From: Rhodocyclaceae bacterium | Lineage (GTDB): Bacteria; Pseudomonadota; Gammaproteobacteria; Burkholderiales; Rhodocyclaceae | DNA: 64,000 nucleotides | NCBI GenBank assembly: GCA_020445765.1 | Contig: JAGRFY010000007.1 | Span: 1-64,000, forward strand | Reading direction: 5' to 3' | In this document: positions 1-10,241 of the stretch, one piece after another | Layout of the letters: every line of letters begins with the position of its first letter | How positions within the stretch are numbered: the first letter of the stretch is position 1 | Notes under the pieces: generated by a model | The model's database searches: none | Told to the model about the DNA's origin: nothing | The model's input: only the letters and a program-made list of their open reading frames with translations | Position numbers and translations under genes: made by a program

Positions 1-822
1 CGCAAGATCACCAAGGCCATGGAGATGGTGGCCGCATCCAAAATGCGCAAGGCGCAGGACCGGATGCGGTCTGCCCGCCCCTATGCCGAGAAGATCCGCC
101 GTCTCGCCGCCAACCTGGCAGCTGCCAACCTGACCGACTACCGGCATCCGTTCCTGACGCCGCGCGAGGGTGAGCCCAAGCGCATCGGCGTGATCCTGGT
201 GACCACCGACAAGGGTCTGTGCGGCGGCCTCAACACCAACGTCCAGCGTATCGTGGTGAACGCCATGCAGGACTGGGAGGCCAAGGGCGCCAGCGAGATC
301 TGCGCCACTGCGATCGGCAACAAGGGTCTCGGCTTCATGCAGCGCATGGGTGCCAATGTGATCTCTCAGGCAGTCCACCTGGGTGATACGCCGCACCTCG
401 AGAAGCTGATCGGACCGGTCAAGGTGATGCTCGACAAGTTCCAGGCAGGGGAAATCGACGCCGTGCATATCGCCTTTACCCGCTTCATCAACACGATGAA
501 GCAGGAGCCGGTGCTGGAGCAGCTGCTGCCGCTGTCGGGCGAACGCCTGGGTACGCCGGAGAGCTCGTGGGACTATCTCTACGAGCCCGAGCCTCAGGTG
601 GTTGTCGACGAGATGCTGGTTCGCTACGTCGAGGCGCTGGTCTATCAGGCGGTGGCCGAGAACATGGCCTCCGAGCAAAGCGCCCGGATGGTGGCCATGA
701 AGGCTGCCTCCGACAACGCCAAGAACGTCATCGGCGAACTGCAACTGGTCTACAACAAGACCCGCCAGGCCGCGATCACGAAGGAGTTGTCGGAGATCGT
801 CGGCGGCGCCGCCGCGGTGTAA
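1..822 (+). CDS. atpG: ATP synthase F1 gamma subunit (5' end cut by window)
   Basis: Central-stalk subunit of F1Fo ATP synthase; its rotation couples proton flow to ATP synthesis at the inner membrane. The reading frame is open from base 1 and begins inside the family's conserved N-terminal helix ([19 protein letters not shown]), so roughly the first 15-20 residues lie outside the window; 273 residues are visible. The C-terminal helix ends [14 protein letters not shown], the usual gamma signature that contacts the catalytic hexamer. The next gene, atpD, starts 26 bases downstream, as expected for an atp operon. Confidence 0.97.
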   Translation, partial: RKITKAMEMVAASKMRKAQDRMRSARPYAEKIRRLAANLAAANLTDYRHPFLTPREGEPKRIGVILVTTDKGLCGGLNTNVQRIVVNAMQDWEAKGASEICATAIGNKGLGFMQRMGANVISQAVHLGDTPHLEKLIGPVKVMLDKFQAGEIDAVHIAFTRFINTMKQEPVLEQLLPLSGERLGTPESSWDYLYEPEPQVVVDEMLVRYVEALVYQAVAENMASEQSARMVAMKAASDNAKNVIGELQLVYNKTRQAAITKELSEIVGGAAAV

Positions 823-833
823 CGGATTAATGA

Positions 834-2249
<1,416 letters not shown>

Positions 2250-2309
2250 TGGATGGTGCGGCCGGTGGCGCTCCCGCGCCACCGGCCATCACGACCGGAG
2301 GAAAGAAAC

Positions 2310-2735
2310 ATGGCAATGACGGTACACGTCGACGTGGTGAGTGCGGAAGAACAGGTCTTTTCGGGCCTGGCCGAGTTCGTCGCCCTGCCCGGCGAGGTGG
2401 GCGAACTGGGTATCCTGCCGGGTCACATGCCGCTGATCACCCGGATCAAGCCCGGTGCGGTCCGCCTCAAGCTGCCCAACCAGGCGGAAGAGGAGTTGAT
2501 CTTCGTCGCTGGCGGACTGCTCGAAGTGCAGCCTGGACTGGTCACGGTCCTGGCCGACACAGCGATCCGCGGCAAGGATCTGGACGAGGCCAAGGCGGCC
2601 GACGCCAAGCGGCTGGCGGAAGAGGCGATGCAGAACAAGAGTTCCGAACTCGACTATGCCCGCGCCCAGGCCGAACTGGCCGAGGCAGTGGCGCAACTGG
2701 CCGCCATCCAGCGCCTGCGCAAACGCAAACATTGA
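2310..2735 (+). CDS. atpC: ATP synthase F1 epsilon subunit
   Basis: Rotor subunit that joins gamma to the c-ring and can inhibit ATP hydrolysis. It has 141 residues: an N-terminal beta-sandwich ([13 protein letters not shown], then [17 protein letters not shown], the family signature) and a C-terminal helical hairpin rich in Ala, Glu and Lys from about residue 90. The frame is open further upstream to 2253, but the ATG at 2310 has a strong GGAGGAAAG ribosome site just before it and matches the family start. It is the last gene of the operon; a hairpin terminator follows about 40 bases after the stop. Confidence 0.97.
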   Translation: MAMTVHVDVVSAEEQVFSGLAEFVALPGEVGELGILPGHMPLITRIKPGAVRLKLPNQAEEELIFVAGGLLEVQPGLVTVLADTAIRGKDLDEAKAADAKRLAEEAMQNKSSELDYARAQAELAEAVAQLAAIQRLRKRKH

Positions 2736-2776
2736 GAGCGGTCTCGCGGGCACGACGTCGGCCCGCTTGAACCGAA

Positions 2777-2805
2777 GAGGCGATCCCCCGGGGTCGCCTC
2801 TTTTT
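2777..2805 (+). terminator. Rho-independent terminator of the atp operon
   Basis: A GAGGCGA/TCGCCTC inverted repeat (2777-2783 with 2794-2800), extended inwards by C-rich/G-rich pairing, is followed directly by TTTTT at 2801-2805. It lies between the stop of atpC and the convergent stop of ubiJ. The T-run is only on the atpC side, so it serves the plus strand. Confidence 0.9.
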
Positions 2806-2813
2806 CGTCCCCG

Positions 2814-3392
2814 TCAGGCCCGGCTGCGTTCCAGCCGCTCGACGCGCTTTTCGACGCGTGCAAGGGCGTCGCGGATCAGTCTCAGGCTGCGGTTTCGCTC
2901 CGCCATCCGGCTTGCCGCCAACAGGAGCGTCGTGTCCTCGGCGACGAATTCCCGAAGATTCGCCTCGGCCGCCCCTAGCGCACGCCGTCCGGCTTGCAGG
3001 GTCGCCATAGCGGAGCGGTGGAGGCGATGCGCGGCGATGTCACCGACGACGTTCGCGAGGTCCCCCTCGACGTCCCAGCGCAGATTCCGAAAGACGAAGC
3101 CCAGCGTATCGGCCAGTTCGACCTCACCCTCGATGCGCGCCGCGCGCATCAGGCCGTCGACGCCATCTGCAAGGGCAACGGGGGTCGGTGCCGGCATCTC
3201 GATCACCACCTGGGGCGCATCCTCGCTCAGGCACTGGGCCAGCAGGCCGTCGGCGGCGATCGACAGATCGAGTCGCACGCCGCCCGCGACGACGCGGGCG
3301 CGATTGCCGGCGTGGCGCGCCAGCCGGGCGCGTGCCCACGGCGCGTCGTCAAGCAGATGGTTCAACAACGCGATCGCGGCGCCGGCCAGCAT
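2814..3392 (-). CDS. ubiJ: Ubiquinone biosynthesis accessory factor UbiJ (SCP2 domain)
   Basis: UbiJ is a soluble SCP2-fold protein that, with UbiK, helps the Ubi enzyme complex handle lipid intermediates of ubiquinone synthesis. The 192-residue product has an N-terminal SCP2-like domain (LDLSIAADGLLAQCLSEDAP, about residues 30-110) and a C-terminal helical, charged tail (residues about 140-192, ending RVEKRVERLERSRA), the UbiJ layout. The frame extends upstream, but ATG at 3392 begins the typical hydrophobic start MLAGAAIALLNHLL and lies 7 bases after the stop of the upstream gene. The ubiE gene two places upstream supports the call. ubiB, often next in this block, is not here. Confidence 0.85.
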   Translation of the reverse strand: MLAGAAIALLNHLLDDAPWARARLARHAGNRARVVAGGVRLDLSIAADGLLAQCLSEDAPQVVIEMPAPTPVALADGVDGLMRAARIEGEVELADTLGFVFRNLRWDVEGDLANVVGDIAAHRLHRSAMATLQAGRRALGAAEANLREFVAEDTTLLLAASRMAERNRSLRLIRDALARVEKRVERLERSRA

Positions 3393-3399
3393 CGTCTTG

Positions 3400-4260
3400 T
3401 CAGCCCTGCTGGATACCAGCGATCCGCCAGCCGTCGTTGCCGACCGCCGGTTTCGACAGGTGCCAGATTTCGCTGAAGGCGGCGGGCGCTGCATCCCGCT
3501 CTTCGCGCAAAGTGCCCGTGAATCGAACGCTGACGATATAGCTGCCACCCTGTTCGCTAACGTCGAGCACTTCGGCGTCGAGGTCGATGACGTCGGTCTG
3601 CTGGGGCTGCTCGCCCCGTTCGCGCAATTGCATCGCGATCTCGGCAAACACCTCCGGCGTCGTGAACTCACGGATGTCCTCGACATTGCCGGAGTCGGAA
3701 GCCGCCTGCAGACGAATGAAATTCAGCTTGGCCTGTCGTTCGAAGCCGGCCGTGTCGAAGTCGTCGTGCCCCTCCTGGACGGACCTTGCCGCGGCGGCAG
3801 GGGCCGATCCCGGCGGGGGCCCACCATGCATGCTGCGCTGGCTGGTGCCGGATCCGGCGCCGGCGTAGCCGAGCCCGCCCTGGCCGCTCGCGCCCTGGGC
3901 CCTGGCCCTGAAGAAGCGAAACAGCGCGAAGGCCGCGGCGACCAGCAGGGCCAGCATCACGATCGATGCGAATTCCTCGCCCAGACCAAGGTGCGACAGC
4001 AGCGCGGCGATGCCGAGACCGGCCGCCAGGCCGGCGAGCGGCCCGAGCCACGAACGCTTCTGGGGCGTCTGGCCCGCGGCTGTCGTGGTCTTGCCGGCGG
4101 TAGCGGGCGAGGTCGTCGGCGCGGTCGGTTTCTTGAAGATGCCCGAGTCGCGCTGCATGCCGAAGGAGCGACCGCCGCCGAAGCGACGTGCCTCCGCGTC
4201 GGGCACGTTCATTGCAAAGCTGACGAAGACGGTAAACAGGGCCACCAGAAATCTTTTCAT
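3400..4260 (-). CDS. Tim44-like domain protein, membrane-anchored
   Basis: 286 residues. The start MKRFLVALFTVFVSFAMNVPDAEA is a signal peptide or anchor, followed by RRFGGGRSFGMQRDSGIF, a low-complexity basic/Gly stretch typical of bacterial Tim44-like proteins. A Pro/Thr-rich linker and two hydrophobic segments follow (around residues 75-95 and 100-120). The C-terminal Tim44-like domain (about 165-286; QAKLNFIRLQAASDSGNVED, DLDAEVLDVSEQGG, FSEIWHLSKP) is an NTF2-like fold. It lies between ubiE and ubiJ with 7- and 38-base gaps, so it is probably co-transcribed with quinone synthesis genes. The family call is firm; its biochemical role in bacteria is not established. Confidence 0.85.
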   Translation of the reverse strand: MKRFLVALFTVFVSFAMNVPDAEARRFGGGRSFGMQRDSGIFKKPTAPTTSPATAGKTTTAAGQTPQKRSWLGPLAGLAAGLGIAALLSHLGLGEEFASIVMLALLVAAAFALFRFFRARAQGASGQGGLGYAGAGSGTSQRSMHGGPPPGSAPAAAARSVQEGHDDFDTAGFERQAKLNFIRLQAASDSGNVEDIREFTTPEVFAEIAMQLRERGEQPQQTDVIDLDAEVLDVSEQGGSYIVSVRFTGTLREERDAAPAAFSEIWHLSKPAVGNDGWRIAGIQQG

Positions 4261-4298
4261 CGAGAACTCGATCCTCTGTCGGTCGGGGGGAGGGCGTG

Positions 4299-5036
4299 TC
4301 AGACGCGGTAGCCGCGGTGCAGCGCGACCACGCCGCCTGCAAGGTTGAAGTATTCGACGCGTGACAGGCCGCAGCGTTCCATCATCTGCTTCAGCGTTTC
4401 CTGGTCCGGGTGCATGCGGATCGATTCGGCGAGATAGCGATAGCTGTCCGCATCGCGCGCGACGCGCTGCCCGAGCCACGGCAGGACCTTGAACGAATAG
4501 AAGTCGTAGGCCGGCGTCAGTGGCTTCCAGACCTTCGAGAACTCCAGCACCAGCAGGCGCCCGCCGGGCCGCAGCACGCGGCGCATCTCTTCGAGCGCCC
4601 GATCCTTGTGGGTCATGTTGCGCAGGCCGAAGGCCACGCTGACACAGTCGAACCAGGCGTCCGGGAAGGGAAGGTGTTCGGCGTCGCACTGAGCCACCGG
4701 CAGCGGGTGGCCGTGGTCGGTGACACGGTCGCGACCGCGACTCAGCATGGCGCGATTGATGTCGGTGAGCCAGACCTGGCCGGTGCTGCCTACCTTGCGT
4801 GCGAAGGCAAGCGAAAGATCGGCCGTACCACCCGCGACATCAAGCACGCGCTCGCCTTCGCGAACCCCGGAGATCTGCACCGCGAATGCCTTCCAGAGGC
4901 GATGCAGCCCGAGCGACATCAGGTCGTTCATGACGTCGTAACTGTCGGCGACCGAACTGAACACGCCGGCGACGCGGCGCGCCTTCTGACCCTCGGCGAC
5001 CGTCTCGAAGCCGAAATCCGTCTGCTTCTCGGTCAT
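4299..5036 (-). CDS. ubiE: Ubiquinone/menaquinone C-methyltransferase UbiE
   Basis: SAM-dependent C-methyltransferase of the ubiquinone ring (and demethylmenaquinone where present). It has 245 residues, normal for UbiE. Family hallmarks are TDFGFETV near the N-terminus, [20 protein letters not shown], the SAM-binding motif [10 protein letters not shown] (about residues 65-74), and the signatures FGLRNMTHK and [15 protein letters not shown]. The C-terminus [12 protein letters not shown] is typical. The start at 5036 lies one base beyond the stop of the DUF971 gene, so the pair is translationally close. Confidence 0.96.
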   Translation of the reverse strand: MTEKQTDFGFETVAEGQKARRVAGVFSSVADSYDVMNDLMSLGLHRLWKAFAVQISGVREGERVLDVAGGTADLSLAFARKVGSTGQVWLTDINRAMLSRGRDRVTDHGHPLPVAQCDAEHLPFPDAWFDCVSVAFGLRNMTHKDRALEEMRRVLRPGGRLLVLEFSKVWKPLTPAYDFYSFKVLPWLGQRVARDADSYRYLAESIRMHPDQETLKQMMERCGLSRVEYFNLAGGVVALHRGYRV

Positions 5037-5037
5037 G

Positions 5038-5463
5038 TCAGCGGTGTCCTCCGCAAGCGCCACCCCGCGGCTCGGGGGCCGGGTTGGCGTCGGCGTCGCG
5101 ACTGGCGCCGGCCGCTTCGAGGCGTGCCAGGTACGCCTGCCACAGTTCGTCGTGACGCTGACCGAGCATGTAGAGATAGTCCCAGGAGTACAGGCCGCTG
5201 TCGTGACCATCGCTGAACACCGGCTTGATCGCGTAGTTGCCGACGGCTTCGACCTGGGCGATATGGACATCGCGCTTGCCGACCTGCAGCACTTCCTGGC
5301 CGGGCCCGTGGCCGCGCACCTCGGCGGACGGGGAGTGCACCCGGAGGAACTCGTAGGGCAACTCGAAGTGGGCGCCATCGTCGAAGCTGAGTTCCATCAC
5401 CCGCGATCCCTGGTGAAGCTTGATTTCGGTCGGCGTCGGGGTGTTCTGGTCGAGACCGGCCAT
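5038..5463 (-). CDS. DUF971 (gamma-butyrobetaine hydroxylase-like N-terminal domain) protein
   Basis: Small cytoplasmic protein of 141 residues, mostly one DUF971 domain: [40 protein letters not shown], then the conserved [20 protein letters not shown] stretch. The fold is shared with the N-terminal domain of gamma-butyrobetaine hydroxylase and is suspected to bind metal or a cofactor, but no reaction is known. The ATG at 5463 has AGGAGAG upstream and is preferred over longer starts reaching 5526. In many betaproteobacteria this gene sits directly before ubiE, as here. Confidence 0.85.
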   Translation of the reverse strand: MAGLDQNTPTPTEIKLHQGSRVMELSFDDGAHFELPYEFLRVHSPSAEVRGHGPGQEVLQVGKRDVHIAQVEAVGNYAIKPVFSDGHDSGLYSWDYLYMLGQRHDELWQAYLARLEAAGASRDADANPAPEPRGGACGGHR

Positions 5464-5566
5464 CGCGCTCTCCTGTGACACATAGCCGCCCATGATAACC
5501 GAAGTGCCCGCGACGCCTGGCGGCAACCGGGTGCCGCGCGGGCTCGCAGCGGATGGCTGGTCCGGC

Positions 5567-5584
5567 GTGTCATCAAATCGTCAA
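5567..5584 (+). promoter_or_regulatory. Candidate PHO box upstream of phoB
   Basis: GTGTCAT-CAAA-TCGTCAA fits the 7-4-7 direct-repeat layout of PhoB sites (consensus close to CTGTCAT-ATAT-CTGTCAC). The first half matches TGTCAT exactly; the second is weaker. Ten bases downstream lies TAGACT (5595-5600), a usable -10 element. That is the spacing at which PhoB replaces a -35 element. It implies autoregulation of phoBR under phosphate limitation. No search of other Pho genes was possible. Confidence 0.6.
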
Positions 5585-5623
5585 CTTCCTGCAATAGACT
5601 GCCGGACAACACAGGAGAGCGTC

Positions 5624-6334
5624 TTGTCCGCCACCATTTTGATCGTCGAGGACGAACCCGCCATTCAGGAGCTGTTGAGTGCCACGCTGAGCCGCGCCGG
5701 CCATCATGTCATTCGTGCCGACGACGGCGAGCACGCGCTGCGGCTGCTCAACGAAGCGCTGCCCGATCTGGTGCTGCTCGACTGGATGTTGCCGGGCAAG
5801 CCGGGTATCGAGATCGCCCGGTGTCTGCGGGCGGAGGAGCGCACGCGGGCCATTCCGATCATCATGCTGACGGCCCGCGGCGAGGAGCAGGACAAGGTCA
5901 GCGGCCTCGAAGTCGGCGCCGACGACTACATCACCAAGCCGTTCAGTCCGCGGGAGCTGATTGCGCGCATCAAGGCGGTATTGCGTCGCCGGGCGCCGCA
6001 GGCGACCGACGATCCGGTCGAACTGGCCGGTCTGCGGCTCGATCCGGTGACCCACCGGGTGACCACCGAGGATCGTACATTGAACCTGGGGCCGACCGAA
6101 TTCCGGCTGTTACGCTATCTGATGCACAACCCGGAACGGGTCCATTCCAGGGCTCAGCTGCTCGACCGGGTGTGGGGAGATCATGTCTTCGTCGAGGAGC
6201 GTACCGTCGATGTCCACATCCGGCGCCTGCGCAGTGCGCTGGAGGCGAGCGGACACGATCGCCTGATTCAGACCGTGCGCGGCGCGGGCTACCGGCTGTC
6301 GGTCCATACCGGGTCAGAACGCGGCGTGGGATAA
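5624..6334 (+). CDS. phoB: Phosphate regulon response regulator PhoB
   Basis: OmpR/PhoB-type transcription factor of 236 residues. The receiver domain (1-120) has the acidic pair at residues 9-11 (VEDEP), the phospho-acceptor D53 (LVLLDWMLPG) and the conserved Lys in DDYITKPFS. A winged-helix DNA-binding domain (about 130-228) ends in TVDVHIRRLRSALE and RTVRGAGYRL. The start is read as TTG at 5624: AGGAGAG precedes it by 5-6 bases and the family begins MxxxILIVEDE exactly there. An ATG at 5492 would add 44 residues unlike the family and lies upstream of the PHO box. phoR follows after 28 bases. Confidence 0.93.
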   Translation: MSATILIVEDEPAIQELLSATLSRAGHHVIRADDGEHALRLLNEALPDLVLLDWMLPGKPGIEIARCLRAEERTRAIPIIMLTARGEEQDKVSGLEVGADDYITKPFSPRELIARIKAVLRRRAPQATDDPVELAGLRLDPVTHRVTTEDRTLNLGPTEFRLLRYLMHNPERVHSRAQLLDRVWGDHVFVEERTVDVHIRRLRSALEASGHDRLIQTVRGAGYRLSVHTGSERGVG

Positions 6335-6362
6335 TCCTGCGGTCGAGAGTTCTCCCGAGCCC

Positions 6363-7691
6363 ATGCTTCGACCGACCCGCCAGATCCGCCTCCGAGCCGC
6401 GGCGGAGATTGCGCTCTGGCTGTTGCCGGGTGCCCTGATCGCATTGCTCGGCGATCCCCTGTGGGGTGTGCTGGCGATGCTCGCCGGCGCGCTCTACCAG
6501 CTCTACCGCCATATCGTTGCGATCGATTCGCTGGTGGCCTGGGCGCGCTCACCGCTCGGGACGCCGGTGCCGATCGCCAGCGGTGTCTGGGATCTGATCT
6601 TCTCCGAGATCAATCGCCGCTCGCGCCTGATGAAGGAGCAACGCGAGCGTCTGTCGCTCGCCCTCGACCGCTTCGTCGAGGCCGGTCGAGCGATGCCCGA
6701 CGGGGTCATCTACATGGGGCCCGGCAACGTCATCGACTGGGCGAATCCGCGTGCCGAGGAACATTTCGGCATCGTCGCGTCGCGCGATGCAGGTGCGGCG
6801 CTGACCAACCTGGTGCGCGACCCGGCGTTTGTCGCCTATCTCGAGGCCGGCGAATTCACCGAGCCATTGATCATGAGCCCGCTGCGTCAGCAGGGCCTGA
6901 CCCTGATGGTGCAACTGGTGCCCTATGCCGAGTCCCGCTGCATGCTGCTGTCGCGCGATATCTCGCATCTCGAGCGCCTCGAAACGATGCGACGCGACTT
7001 CGTCGCCAACGTCTCCCACGAATTGCGTACGCCGCTGACCGTGGTGCTCGGCTTCATCGAGACCCTGGCCGACGATGACGGCCTGTCCGCCGACGATCGC
7101 CGACACTACCTCGGGCTCGCGCGTGAGCAGGCCGAACGCATGCACCGCCTGATCCTCGATCTGCTGGTGCTGTCGGCGCTCGAGACCGGCGCGCCGTCGC
7201 CGACCGAGGACCAAGTCGACATGCCCGAACTGCTCGATCGCGTGCTGACCGAGGGCAACGCCCTGTCGGCCGGGCGCCACCGGCTGACGCTGGAGATCGA
7301 AGGCCCGCATTGGTTGCGCGGATCGGCCAAGGAGTTGCACAGCGCCTTTGCCAACCTGGTCAGCAACGCGGTTCGCTACAGTGAACCGAACGGCCACATC
7401 CGACTGCGCTGGCGAGCCGTGGATGGCGGTGCAGAGTTTTCGGTGCAGGATCAGGGCGAAGGCATCGACGCCCGCCACATTCCGCGCCTGACCGAGCGCT
7501 TCTATCGGATCGATCGCGGCCGTTCCAGGGAATCCGGCGGTACCGGTCTCGGCCTGGCGATCGTCAAGCATGTGTTGGGTCGCCATCAGGGACGGCTCGA
7601 AATCGAAAGCGCTCCCGGCCTCGGATCCACCTTTCGCGCGATCCTGCCGGCGCGCCGGGTACTCAATTCGGCGTCTGACGAAGCGGCTTGA
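6363..7691 (+). CDS. phoR: Phosphate regulon sensor histidine kinase PhoR
   Basis: Inner-membrane kinase/phosphatase for PhoB, 442 residues. A hydrophobic N-terminal hairpin (about residues 15-45) and a short linker are followed by a PAS domain (about 95-195), HisKA with H219 in NVSHELRTPLTVVLGFIETL, and HATPase_c with N, G1 (DQGEGID) and G2 ([14 protein letters not shown]) boxes. Like other PhoR proteins it has almost no periplasmic sensor and should respond through the Pst system. Its last 29 bases overlap the 3' end of a convergent gene. No pst or phoU gene is in view. Confidence 0.94.
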   Translation: MLRPTRQIRLRAAAEIALWLLPGALIALLGDPLWGVLAMLAGALYQLYRHIVAIDSLVAWARSPLGTPVPIASGVWDLIFSEINRRSRLMKEQRERLSLALDRFVEAGRAMPDGVIYMGPGNVIDWANPRAEEHFGIVASRDAGAALTNLVRDPAFVAYLEAGEFTEPLIMSPLRQQGLTLMVQLVPYAESRCMLLSRDISHLERLETMRRDFVANVSHELRTPLTVVLGFIETLADDDGLSADDRRHYLGLAREQAERMHRLILDLLVLSALETGAPSPTEDQVDMPELLDRVLTEGNALSAGRHRLTLEIEGPHWLRGSAKELHSAFANLVSNAVRYSEPNGHIRLRWRAVDGGAEFSVQDQGEGIDARHIPRLTERFYRIDRGRSRESGGTGLGLAIVKHVLGRHQGRLEIESAPGLGSTFRAILPARRVLNSASDEAA

Positions 7692-9264
7692 CGACCACCT
7701 GATCGAAATTCGATCCGTCGCTCATCATCGCTGCGAGCCGGACCTGCGTCGCGCGATCGCCGTGAAGTTCGATGATCCGCTCGGGCTGGTACCAGCCACC
7801 CGGCAGCACCACCGATGCATCGGCCTTCAACGCCGGCACCGCCGGCAGCAGGAAGCAGGCCTGATAAGGGTCGTGAGCGCTCGAGCGGGTGTTCAGGGTG
7901 CGTGCGGCGGCCACCGACGGCACGCCCGGCAAGACGCTGACCCCCGCCTCCAGTGTGCCGTCCTCGCGATACATCAGCCAGCTGATCCGCGCCAGCAGCA
8001 CGGCTTCGCCGTCAGGCGGCCGGATACCGACCAGCTGATGATGGTCGAGGCGCAGGCCGGTTGGTCGGCAACGCAGCCGGAAGCCTCCGACCGACTGGTC
8101 GAGCACCTCCCAATTGGTGCCGGCGAGACCGAGGCGGCCGGCCTCTTCACGGATCTTCTGAACGCTCATCGGAACCTCGGGGGCGCGCTCGCCGAAGGTC
8201 AGCACGTTCATGTCGGTGGTGACGTTGGATATCGTGCGCGACGACGGCGGCGTGAAGCGACGGCCCTCGATGTGGAAGGCGATGGCGTTCCAGTCGGCGA
8301 TCAGTTCGAGGCTGCCGCGGGCACCGCGGCGCGAAAACTTGCGACCCGCCGAGGCCAGGCCCCATGGCCGGTAGAGCAGCACCAGCAGGCGCCCGCCGGC
8401 GAGTGCGGGGCAGTCTTCGCCGAGGCCGAGCGAGGCCGGTGAGACGCCCTGCTTGAGTTGCGACACCACTGCCTGGATATGGCTCGCCAGCCGCGTGCCA
8501 TCGAAGTGACGAAGGCTGTCACTGGTCTTGAGCACGCCGATCGGACGGACGCCGTGATCGGCACCGAGATCGACACCGTAGCGCAACGGGACCTCATTGC
8601 CGCCTTCGCTGCGACGCTTCAATGCGCAGTAGGGTGCGAAACGCTGGGCCCAGCGAATGATCCAGTTGAGTTCGCGCTGGGTGCGGCCGAAGGGGTTGGC
8701 GAGGTCGGTCAGCAGGATCGAGACGAAGCACTCGGTACTGCTCTGCGCCCGCCACACCTCGTTCAGTGGATCGCCGACGCGGGAGCGGGCGACCTCGTGG
8801 CGCTCGGCGGCGGCGAAGGCACCGTGCAGATCGGTCCAGGCGCCGGCCGGCAGCGCCCTGCGCGCGCGGAAATACTCGAGGATGACCTGTCCCAGGGAAT
8901 AGAGCTGACGCTGAAACAGCAGCGGCATGTTCTCGGCGAGGCTGCCATTGACGGTGTCGGCGAGGATGATCCGCGTGTAGGAACGGGCGAGCTCGCGCCA
9001 CAGCGTGACGACGCTCTCCATGATCGCATTCTCACGGCTCTGCGGCGGCAGCGGATGCGCGGCATAGCGCCGGCTGAGTTCGGTCTGGGCGTCGACGATC
9101 AGCGGGCGGGCGGTCTCGAGCACCTCGAGGTGCTGGTTCGGTGCCGGAGGATAGGTACGCAGCGTGGTGACGATCCGCGTCAATTCGGCGTGGGTTTCGT
9201 CAACATTGGTCTGTCGTAGCCGGCCGAGCAATTCGAGGCAGGCTGCAGGGTTGCGGTAATCCAT
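7663..9264 (-). CDS. Large cytoplasmic protein with PilZ-like C-terminal domain
   Basis: 533 residues with no signal peptide or membrane segment. The first about 300 residues are helical and match no family I know. The last 180 hold a beta-rich unit beginning near IREEAGRLGLAGTNWEVLDQ, with DQSVGGFRLRC, then VGIRPPDGEAVLLARISWLM and LEAGVSVLPG. This D-x-S-x-G-G, W, and V-x-x-L pattern resembles PilZ c-di-GMP receptor domains, though the upstream arginine motif is RxxxxR rather than the classic RxxxR. Its 3' end overlaps phoR by 29 bases on the opposite strand. A c-di-GMP effector is the likeliest reading, but binding is unproven. Confidence 0.7.
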   Translation of the reverse strand: MDYRNPAACLELLGRLRQTNVDETHAELTRIVTTLRTYPPAPNQHLEVLETARPLIVDAQTELSRRYAAHPLPPQSRENAIMESVVTLWRELARSYTRIILADTVNGSLAENMPLLFQRQLYSLGQVILEYFRARRALPAGAWTDLHGAFAAAERHEVARSRVGDPLNEVWRAQSSTECFVSILLTDLANPFGRTQRELNWIIRWAQRFAPYCALKRRSEGGNEVPLRYGVDLGADHGVRPIGVLKTSDSLRHFDGTRLASHIQAVVSQLKQGVSPASLGLGEDCPALAGGRLLVLLYRPWGLASAGRKFSRRGARGSLELIADWNAIAFHIEGRRFTPPSSRTISNVTTDMNVLTFGERAPEVPMSVQKIREEAGRLGLAGTNWEVLDQSVGGFRLRCRPTGLRLDHHQLVGIRPPDGEAVLLARISWLMYREDGTLEAGVSVLPGVPSVAAARTLNTRSSAHDPYQACFLLPAVPALKADASVVLPGGWYQPERIIELHGDRATQVRLAAMMSDGSNFDQVVVKPLRQTPN

Positions 9265-9301
9265 CGGCTGACCCGTCGTCCCTAGTTAGCGAAGCGGGCG
9301 C

Positions 9302-9742
9302 TCAGCGCCCCGCAATCCTGCCTGCCGCCTTCAGCAGGGCATCGGCCAGCGCTTCGTCGCTCTGGCGGGCACCGGGCGGCAGTCGCGATTCCCGTTGCGG
9401 CGTACCCCACACCGGTTGTGGGAAATGGCGGTCGCTGCGGAAGCGGGCAATTACGTGCCAATGCAGATGCGGCACCATGTTGCCGAAACTGGCCAGGTTG
9501 ATCTTGTCCGGCCGGATGCACTCGCGCAGCGCTTCCTCGCTGGCCATGACCATCTCCATCATGTGTTGGCGCTCGCGCGGGCTGAGATCGGACATCTCGC
9601 CAACGTGATGCGTCCAGATCACGCGCAGGTATCCCGGATAGTCCTCGTCGTCCACGCGTATGACGCGAAGATGGGCATCCTGCCACAAAATGCGTTCGTC
9701 GTCGGGCTTGCAAAGCGGGCAGTAGTGCGTGGTGGTCAGCAT
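9302..9742 (-). CDS. HIT-family nucleotide hydrolase
   Basis: 146-residue protein of the histidine triad superfamily (Ap4A hydrolase/FHIT-like branch). The triad is HLHWHVIARF with histidines at 92, 94 and 96. A CPLC pair at residues 8-11 fits the zinc site seen in many HIT proteins, and an upstream DEDYPGYLRVIWTHHVGEM segment forms the nucleotide pocket. Members hydrolyse dinucleoside polyphosphates or nucleotide-phosphoramidates; the substrate cannot be told from sequence. The gene ends 37 bases before the start of the PilZ-like gene and may be transcribed with it. Confidence 0.9.
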   Translation of the reverse strand: MLTTTHYCPLCKPDDERILWQDAHLRVIRVDDEDYPGYLRVIWTHHVGEMSDLSPRERQHMMEMVMASEEALRECIRPDKINLASFGNMVPHLHWHVIARFRSDRHFPQPVWGTPQRESRLPPGARQSDEALADALLKAAGRIAGR

Positions 9743-9782
9743 CTGGTCTTATCCCTCCCCCGGAATCGCCGCCGGCCGGCGA

Positions 9783-10232
9783 TCAACGCGAAGCCTCGCC
9801 CGTCGCGGTGCTCAAGCGCGCAAGGATCCGCTTCATGCGGCGCGCATTGACACCGAAATCGTAGTAGCCGCTGCAGGCGCCGCAGCGATATTCGATACTA
9901 CCGTCACCGCGCCTGAGGAACACGGCTTCGTCGACGAATTTGAAGAGGCGGGAACGAAAGCTTGCAATCAGTACCTGCTCGCCACGCAGTTCGAGGCGAC
10001 TGCGCGGCTCGGCGAGTGCGGCGCGCGCCACCTCGGCCAGTGAGGGCGCCTGGCCGCCGACGGCTGCGAGCGTACCGCTGACGCAGTTGGGCCGGTCCGG
10101 GCACGCCGGCAGCGCCACCGCATCGGTACCGATGCGCCAGCCGGCGCATGAGCGGTACTCGTCAGCCATCGCGATCGCGCCCGCCAGTGCCACTGCGATG
10201 CCGACCAGCCACCTCGCCTGCTCCGATCGCAA
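9783..10232 (-). CDS. DUF1499 exported protein
   Basis: 149 residues beginning with a plausible signal peptide (RWLVGIAVALAGAIAMADE). The DUF1499 hallmarks are present: PACPDRPNCVSG near residue 43, FRSRLFKFVDEAVFL near 93 and CSGYYDFGVNARRMKRI near 119. The start codon is TTG at 10232; the only nearby ATG would remove the signal sequence, so TTG is kept. DUF1499 proteins are envelope proteins of unknown function. The gene lies 9 bases after the stop of the DUF3617 gene, so the two exported proteins probably form one unit. Confidence 0.8.
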   Translation of the reverse strand: MRSEQARWLVGIAVALAGAIAMADEYRSCAGWRIGTDAVALPACPDRPNCVSGTLAAVGGQAPSLAEVARAALAEPRSRLELRGEQVLIASFRSRLFKFVDEAVFLRRGDGSIEYRCGACSGYYDFGVNARRMKRILARLSTATGEASR

Positions 10233-10241
10233 GCGTGCGAC

